Source: Rehmannia glutinosa (lineage: Eukaryota > Streptophyta > Magnoliopsida > Lamiales > Orobanchaceae). Taken from it: a DNA stretch of 64,000 nt. This document shows positions 57,233 to 64,000 of the stretch, piece after piece. The stretch's first letter is position 1. Every line of letters begins with the position of its first letter. A program made the translations under genes and the position numbers. The notes beneath the pieces are model-generated. The model saw only the letters and a program-made list of their open reading frames with translations, searched no databases and had not been told where the DNA came from. The stretch is from NCBI GenBank assembly GCA_016081115.2, contig CM071929.1, positions 1,922,001 through 1,986,000 on the forward strand, read 5' to 3'.

Positions 57233-58330
57233 ATAATCAAGTCACTTATAAACAATAGTCCAATTTTTTCCCTGCCTAAATGACTTTTCCAAATCAATAA
57301 AAATTAAAATTTAGGCATTTGATTTTAACTTTGGTAAAACTAAAAGCACGTTTTTGTGAAATTCAATCAATGTTAATTTTGTTTTTGCATAGAATCAATG
57401 TTAAATTTGGTAAAACTGAATGTCATGTTTTTATGGAATTCTAATCAATTTCTTTTTAGTTATATATATTAATCATTGATTAAAATTATTGAAAAAAAAA
57501 TTATTGATCATGGTAAATTGAACAAGTATTTATAAAAGTTTGAGTATTTAGTTGGTTGCAATCAAGTTTCTACCGATAATAATAATAAAAATATGAACTA
57601 TTGAATAATTTCAGCTTTTTTTTTGTAATAATATTATCTACATATTCCAAAAATATAAGATATATACCTCAATTACAAATCCAAAATTGTATGAAATAAC
57701 TACGAATATTAACTACAAAACTACAAAATTAAATACAGGAATAAAAATTTGCTATTAACGATACAATATATAGCAAAAATTATATTAAAATATTTCCTTA
57801 ATTATATCTATTAATTCACCTATAAATATGGATTCTTAATGCAATTATTCTTACTGTGGAATTTCTCTACATTTCGAAAACCCATCTTAATAAAATTATT
57901 TGTCAATCATTCTTCTCTTACATTCAGAAAAAAATGGTGCTAGAAACTAACATACAATGATTAAAACAATGTGAACAACCTTTGAAGTGCGTATTTCGAT
58001 GCGAGATATCGCAATTTATTTATTTTTAATCATTAATTTTTTACAATAATTATAGTTTAAATTTCAAGTTTTCTTATTTTAGGGTGATAAAATCTATGAA
58101 AGTATAAGAAATGCCAACATTTCCCAATCTAAAAGAATGTTGTGGCGACGATAAATCAAAAAATAAACAGGATGAATAACGTTGTGTATAAAGAAATATT
58201 TCAAAATTTATAATTATTGAATGTAGTGATTTAGCTTGATTTGTCTGAAGTTTGTTGTACACTTAATATTTTTCAGCATTAGATACATTCAATTTATATC
58301 CAACAATACAACCCACATGTGCTGTTGCAA
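57233..58330. other. AT-rich intergenic DNA
   Basis: No gene or recognised repeat. Confidence 0.6.
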
Positions 58331-58550
58331 GGGTGAAATATTGAGAAAATTGCACCCTCGGTTCCACATGATTAGGCCTCTTACACCGTTAGTCCCGTAC
58401 TTTGCATTTGTCATCCCTTTGTTTTCAAATCTTGCACTATAAGTCCTACTGATTTTAGAGATATGCATAAATAGTCCTGATTTATAAAATTTGTCATGCA
58501 AGTCCCAAATTACCCTGTTTTTCAATGTATCACATGTTGTGAAAGATTTC
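58331..58550. repeat. Possible MITE with 'agtccc...tactttgca' words
   Basis: gaaaattgcaccctcggttcc at the left is followed by repeated 'agtcc' words and ttgcatttgtcat, a pattern common in plant MITEs. The right end is not visible. Confidence 0.35.
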
Positions 58551-58699
58551 ATTTTTCGACACTTGTTTTGTTCATGGCGTTGTTAAACCTACTTAGATCC
58601 GTCTCTATTGAGAGGTTTTAAATGGATCATGTCGGGTTTTCATTTATAAACTTAACAGGGCATACTTTTGTAATAGTTTTACTAACATGTATACATACT

Positions 58700-58989
58700 T
58701 CAATTTGCCTAAGTTTATTAACATAAATGGATATAGTCCATTGCGACCATATCAGCCCAACATGCTTCCGTAAAATTAAAATATCCCTTAAAATTCATAC
58801 CTTCTTTGACCGAAATAGCATCGGGTGAGATGGCTCGCAACACCACCGGTCGGAAGATTTCGCCTTTGGATCTTTTGACAAACGGCTCCTCACTATTCAA
58901 CCTCACCTCGGGAAGATGATATGCAAGTTATCCGACTCATTCAAGAATCGCTCAAGACCTTGGTTCATTTCCTACTCCGGGCGTACAAG
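58700..58989 (-). other. Unrecognised coding-like fragment next to the Athila LTR
   Basis: A minus frame at 58906-58718 reads EEPFVKRSKGEIFRPVVLRAI and then SPDAISVKE. A possible GT donor follows (gtatgaat near 58803). GC is higher than in the flanks and the residues look protein-like. The Athila element may have inserted next to or within an exon. I cannot name the family. Confidence 0.3.
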
Positions 58990-60382
58990 TGTTAGAGAAT
59001 TTTCTAACCGCAAGTCTACGTGTCAAGTTTTAATATAGAGTAGTAAGGTTGTCGAATCCACAGGGAATAATTATCGAATTATTGCTAAGTACTATAATAT
59101 AGTAGTCTAACTTTATTTAGAAATTCAATATATGGTGGAGTTGATTATACTAAAAATACTAAAAATAAATCAAGAATATGAAAATATTAATGAGTTTATC
59201 CAAATGATTAAATGAATTCTAGAGGTATGATGAATCTAGTTATCCCTTATGTTGTCAATATGGTTTATCAATCATAAATTACCAATTTATAAGTCAAGAT
59301 TTCTACAATAATCATTCCCTCTCTCAAGTGCCAAATGATTTTAGATTCAATTGGAAAATCAATATCTCTATAAAAATCACCAATTAAGATCTCAATAAAA
59401 GCTATGAATCTTGATAAATGACTTCAAAGGATTCACAAATCTCTCAATTCTATGAAATCCTAGGTTATGCTATTCCAAGGTCATGTATTCAATTACCTTT
59501 CTCAAGTGTCAAATCAAATACACCAAACAATCTAAATTATTGATCAAGTAATTTAGAAGCAATAGATCCAAATAGCACAAATAAATTGATAGATCTAGAT
59601 TGACAAACCACAATCTTAAAACATAAGTTCAAACATAGATTACATCATTCCTCTAGAATTATAGAGTTTAGCTCATGATTAAAGAAAATGAATCCATGAA
59701 AATACAACAATACATCTTACAAGATATGAAGAAAGCAACAAAATAAGAACAAGAGTTGAGGGATCTTCTCTATTTCTAGATGATGGAAGCCTCCAATCTT
59801 CTTCTCCAAATTCTTCTCAAGATGCTCCAATCCTTCTTCCTTGTCTTGTAGCTATTTTATTCTCTTCCCAAGGGTTCCAAGATCCCCAATTTCAAGCCCC
59901 AAGGCTAGTATTTATATGCCACAAAAATCCAAGAAAGGGAGTAGTGTTTAGGAAATTTCGCCCAGCCAAGGGCGCCCAAAACTTCCGCACACAATTGACC
60001 GCCCGGGCGCTGCAGATTACGGGGTGTTGAAAGCCGCTGCCGGCGCCCACCCGCATCGTCAATTTCTTCCGCCGGCGCTGCCCACGGGCGTTGGGCGCCG
60101 TAACGCCACATGCCTGCTCCAAACTTGCACACCTGTCACGGGCCACTCAGCCGCAGCCCGCCCGTCCTGGGTCAAAGTGCGATTTTCCTTTTTCAAACGC
60201 GATTTCTTCTTTCTTCACGCCGTTTTTCATCGTTTTCTTCATTTCTCGGCTACCAAACTGTAGTGACTCTTCATCGACACTATTTGAAATAAATTGGACT
60301 CTAAAGACTCTAAAAACACTCAAAATAAAACCAAATTCTAATCTAAAATACTCAAATAAGTTGGTAAAATACCAACTTAACA
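58990..60382 (-). repeat. 3' LTR of the Athila element
   Basis: On the minus strand it starts TGTTAAGTTGGTATTTTACC right after the polypurine tract and ends AAAATTCTCTAACA, 1393 bp. The plus strand shows gtcgaatccacaggga at 59054-59069, a block common in Athila LTRs. A GC-rich island lies at 59960-60170. Confidence 0.78.
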
Positions 60383-60397
60383 AATACCCCCAAACTT
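60383..60397 (-). promoter_or_regulatory. Polypurine tract of the Athila element
   Basis: Minus strand AAGTTTGGGGGTATT directly before the LTR; it primes plus-strand DNA synthesis. Confidence 0.75.
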
Positions 60398-61570
60398 AAG
60401 CTATTGTTTGTCCTCAAACAATTATAACTCCAAAATGAAAGACAAACAATACAACAACACAAGCAACTACAAAACTCCATAAACCAATAATATTTGTCTA
60501 AAAACTCTTTCACTATCAATCAAACATGCATTTTAACATTGTGATCAAAAGTGTTGAATATTCATGAAAATTCCGTTTACATTATTCAAATTAATTTACG
60601 CAATCAAACGTTATCAAGATGATCCACTTCTAAGTATCAAAAGATAATGACTACCGGATTCCATAGGGTTGTTATTCACACTAATCTCCACTAATGTAGG
60701 CTAATATAACACATGGATCAATAGGACTTCCAAAGCTTGTAATGTGGCTTAGGGTCGGGTAGTAAAATTTAGGATTAAGTGGCTCAACTCACCCAAACAC
60801 ACAATTACCTCTTCAAATCACCAATTGCCAAACAAAATGGCTACCTTCACTTTTGTTGAATTTTCAATTATTCTCCCTTTACGAGCCTCTATTTTCAACA
60901 TTTTTTTTTGAGACCCCCAAACTTGATCTTTTGCATATTTTAACACATAGAGTTTCATTATTTCTTTTTCTCGGCAACTTCATGCGAGTGAACATCTACC
61001 TTACTTATCACATCCTCCTCAACCTTCAATCATTTTGTGTGTATGAGTGATGGGTAATTAGGATTTTCACATGTAAGCTCAAGGTAAAAAATTGGTTGCC
61101 AAAGAACAAAGTTTAATAGGCTCAAAAGGGGACACTAGTGAAATTATATCGTACAAAGGTAGTCATTTTTGGCTCTAGCTTTTATTCAAAGATGGTCTAA
61201 ATCATTTCCTTATGTTATTTCACCTAGATTTCGCCTCAATTAGTGATCAAACAAGTTCTAGAATCCGTGGGATCATACAAGCAACACTCGACTTCATTAA
61301 TCATTTTCAAATAAGTTAACGTAATTATGCATGAATATGAAATCAATGAAGCAAAATATAAATAACCACTTAAAAGCATGCTTTCGTGACGATTCAACTC
61401 GTGATCAACAAATCTACTTAGTCATGCAATTCTATAGTTCAACAAACTACCCGACTCGACTCAACTCGATTTTTTTTGACACGACTCGATACGACTCAAA
61501 AGACACAAATACTGATTACACCCCCAAAATTAAATTGAACATTGTCCTCAATGGAGAGTGAGAAAACTTT
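60398..61570 (-). other. Athila 3' non-coding region
   Basis: No frame. It contains a second polypurine-like tract (minus strand caagtttgggggtctca near 60925-60910) and a ttttgggggtgtaatc block near 61530. Confidence 0.6.
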
Positions 61571-62830
61571 CCGATAAAGCCGGAGCGCCTAGGACTCCTC
61601 ATCGGAGTCGTGTGGTGAAAAATGAGCAATAGGACCCGGTGGTGGTGGTATTGGGAATTGGAATTGTGAGTGTGTCCGGCTATATATCCGGGGCAAGTAC
61701 TCGGTTGTGCTCATTCTCATATTCTTCTCGTGCCGCTCTGCGTGGCGTTGCTCTACAAAAGCCCTTCTCAATTCTCGTACTTCGCGAACTAGTGCGTGTG
61801 AAGGGTCATTATTTGAGCATCTAGAACGAGAACGTCTTTGTTGAACCGGATGGAGTGTTGATATCTCGCGGGTGGGCATAAGTATCGAGGCTCAATAGCT
61901 GGTAGGGCAAATTCAGGATCAAGGATATATCCCGCACCGCCGGATTAGGCACACCACCGCCCATTCGTCATAAGAAGCAATAGTAGCCGAATCTATAGGT
62001 CCCTTAGGATTTTCCAACGGCTCGGAGCTATCCCATTTAACACCCTCCTTTTACATAACCCACAAATTAAACTCGGTAAGATTAGTCCCCCTGTTTTGGG
62101 GTGTAGCATTTTGTTATAAAGGGACGTTGCAATAATTTACCGGGTCAAATTGTATGTCAAGAACTAATGCATATAGAAGATGGGCTCGTTCTTAGTTACA
62201 TCACCGACATGCTTGGTTGGTATCAAATTGTTGCATATGAAGTGGTACCAAGCTCGCCCATACCGACTAAGACTCGTGTGCGGAAAAAAAGAGCACCTCC
62301 CACAACCTTTATATGACGTACCACGTTCAGTAGCCGACATAAGGTATTACAAATCTCCTCCATACTCGGTGGTTGCGAGATAAATTCGACATACGGTGAG
62401 TGATCCACAGGGGAGTCCATAATATTCTCTTATCGCTCTTGTATGTGTATACCTTGTTTACTCCACGTATGAAAACATCCGAGTAATAGCCGAGTTTTGG
62501 TCTTTGCATTCGCATAAAATTCTCGGACAATATTCGGTGCGAATGGTCTAGGTTGTGCACAAAGTTTTCTCCATTGCTTCGATGTATCATTTGTGCAAGT
62601 TCACCATCATTTGGCCCCGGTTGTAACCCCCGTTCCGCCGTTATGCTCTTCGAGCATAATGTGTCATAATACAACTGTTGTGCTTCCAAATTAAGAAAAC
62701 GGTCTTCAATATTTTCCTCGGAAGTACTTGCCACGCTTTTGCCCTTGCTTGCATTCTTTGTTCTTGGCATTGTAATTGATTTAAAAATTACCTGGAAAAT
62801 GACACAAGCAACATAACACATAGAACGCAC
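61570..62830 (-). pseudogene. Athila ORF3 (putative plant transposon / env-like position)
   Basis: It begins near MPRTKNASKGKSVAST (about 62770), with an earlier in-frame ATG at 62830. It runs through SEENIEDRFLNLEAQQLYYD and the RGVNKVYTYKSD region. It then shifts to the frame at 62420-62223 (EEICNTLCRL), followed by WYHFICNNLIPTKHVGDVTK to about 62160. The 61879-61589 tail is Arg/Glu-rich (VREVRELRRAFVEQRHAERH) and ends in a Pro/Ser stretch. The order fits Athila ORF3. Frameshifts break it at least twice. I see no membrane helix that would support an envelope role. Confidence 0.75.
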
Positions 62831-62839
62831 AATACGAGA

Positions 62840-63590
62840 TAGGGGTTAGGAATTTTGCAATAACTCAAGAATTATGCATCCTTGTCATCAATTCATGATC
62901 AAATAACCTTTAGTACACAATGATGACAAGAATCAAATGCCTAGGTGTAATATTTTTCATTGAAATATTTTAACAAACACCTTGTAGGCATATATGTAAA
63001 GAAGAGATGAACACCAAATTTGAAATTCAATTCATGCCCATTTTTCAACACCAATCAATTCAAGCACAATATAGTCATATATCATCACAATTTATCAAGA
63101 ATTTATCAAGAATTTCGAAATTATAATGATATTGAAAATTCCCACATTTCAACCCTAGGCTAGAAAATTTGAAAAAAATTGATGTACAATTGAAGCTTAC
63201 TTACCCAATTGATGAAGAAGATGAAGATGATGATTAAGTTGCTCAATTGCCCACTGAATGATGTATAAATGAATAATTAGGTGGGATTTTTGTAGAAGAA
63301 GAGGAAATGGACGTGAGGTTGAGTGTGTTATGTTTGCAAAAACAAAATAAGGCTGAATCGAGCCTTAAATTTAACATCACTCCGGTACTGCAATAAATGC
63401 CCGCATGCTCCAATTGCCTTTCGTCGTCTGTCTCCTAAGCCGCATGCATTTTCAATTATTCTTTGCCATTTTTTTATATATATAAAATTTAAAATCACGA
63501 TCAAACTCAAAATTTATAATCACACACTAATTAATTCACACAAAAATCACACCAAAATTCAAATAAATATACACCAAACTAAAAGAAAAT
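62840..63590 (-). other. Athila spacer between pol and ORF3
   Basis: AT-rich, no supported frame. The 63510-63328 and 63323-63592 frames look like chance. Confidence 0.5.
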
Positions 63591-63599
63591 AAAATCACA

Positions 63600-64000
63600 C
63601 AAAAATTCGATCACACTAAAATCACTTGGGTTGCTTCTCCAAAAAGCGCTAAATTTATAGTCGTTAGCCGGACTCAACTATTCGGACTCAAGAAATTTCA
63701 TCACCAAGTGGAAGATTTAAAACCTTTCTTGCTTCGTTCCCAAAATAATGTCTCAATCGTTGTCCGTTTACTTGGAACAATTCCCATCGTTTCTCTCAAC
63801 TCGACGGCACCATAAGGAAACACACGTTCAACCACAAATGGCCCGGACCATCGTGATTTGAGTTTACTCGAAAGAGTTTCAATCGAGAATTGAACAATAA
63901 TACTTGTTGACCGGGTAAGAATTCACGCCGCAAAATCATTTGATCATGCCATTTTTTTGTTTTTTTCTTTATACATTTTGGCATTTTCATATGATTCTTG
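63600..64000 (-). pseudogene. Athila integrase C-terminus
   Basis: On the minus strand from the right edge: KTKKWHDQMILRREFLPGQQ, then VLLFNSRLKLF. After a one-base shift comes sequence matching the SRWSGPF module of gypsy integrases, then PYGAVELRE-like residues near 63800. The frame fades by about 63640. The rest of pol is outside the window. Confidence 0.85.

Larger units (their letters stand above)
58990..64000 (-). mobile_element. Athila-type Ty3/gypsy retrotransposon, 5' part outside window
   Basis: Minus-strand order from the right edge: integrase C-terminus, 3' non-coding DNA, ORF3 (62830-61570), a long 3' leader region, polypurine tract, 3' LTR. The integrase end FNSRLKLF and the ORF3 signature WYHFICNNLIPTKHVGDVT are characteristic of Athila. 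Gag, protease, RT and the 5' LTR would lie right of base 64000. Confidence 0.9.

Noticed and set aside
56989..57258. 89-codon plus frame at the right end of the hAT-like element
   Set aside because: Made of the CGAGCTCG repeat and an AT microsatellite.

Overview
This is nuclear DNA from a flowering plant, almost certainly a eudicot. It has intron-bearing genes with GT-AG junctions and plant-type NADK3 and HEI10 genes. It also carries SIRE-type Ty1/copia, Tat- and Athila-type Ty3/gypsy, Helitron, hAT, SINE and fold-back elements. The third reading frame of the SIRE element and the antisense frame of the Tat element look like families common in asterids, possibly Lamiales; that placement is a weak inference. 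There is one 100-N assembly gap (22504-22603).

Layout. 1-12529: a minus-strand SIRE/Maximus-type copia element whose 5' LTR is at 10958-12529 and whose 3' LTR lies beyond the left edge. It has inserted into the Rep coding region of an autonomous Helitron (12530-16094, minus). 16.1-24.2 kb: AT-rich DNA with microsatellites, a non-autonomous Helitron (20082-20946), a tRNA-derived SINE with a perfect 15-bp target duplication (21096-21228), the gap, and an LTR remnant. 24.2-32.5 kb is the gene island: HEI10 (plus, eight coding exons, 25702-27990) converges on NADK3 (minus, five exons, 32180-28698). 33.3-34.3 kb: two hAT-type MITEs. 34704-45500: a full-length plus-strand Tat-lineage gypsy element. 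It has gag, PR, RT, RNase H, a second archaeal-type RNase H and INT, then about 30 copies of a roughly 28-bp tandem repeat and an antisense ORF. 49005-51156: a BED-finger hAT-transposase-like gene (RICESLEEPER/DAYSLEEPER type), perhaps domesticated. 51-58.9 kb: fold-back and palindromic elements, a retroposed LINE-like unit, and a hAT-like element that contains a 591-bp Helitron. 58990-64000: the 3' part of a minus-strand Athila element (3' LTR, polypurine tract, ORF3, integrase end).

How the genes relate. Only HEI10 (meiotic crossover RING protein), NADK3 (NADH kinase) and possibly the BED-hAT gene look like host genes. They act in separate pathways; HEI10 and NADK3 are simply convergent neighbours. 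The rest of the window is a nested transposon landscape.

A recurring oddity is that HEI10, NADK3, the BED-hAT gene and the Helitron Rep frame are each broken by small indels, mostly one-base losses in short homopolymer runs. HEI10 adds up to an intact frame of about 304 codons if these are discounted. This points to consensus error in the assembly at least as much as to pseudogenes, and it limits how far any broken frame here can be trusted. No CRISPR array, bacterial operon, rRNA or canonical tRNA gene was seen.
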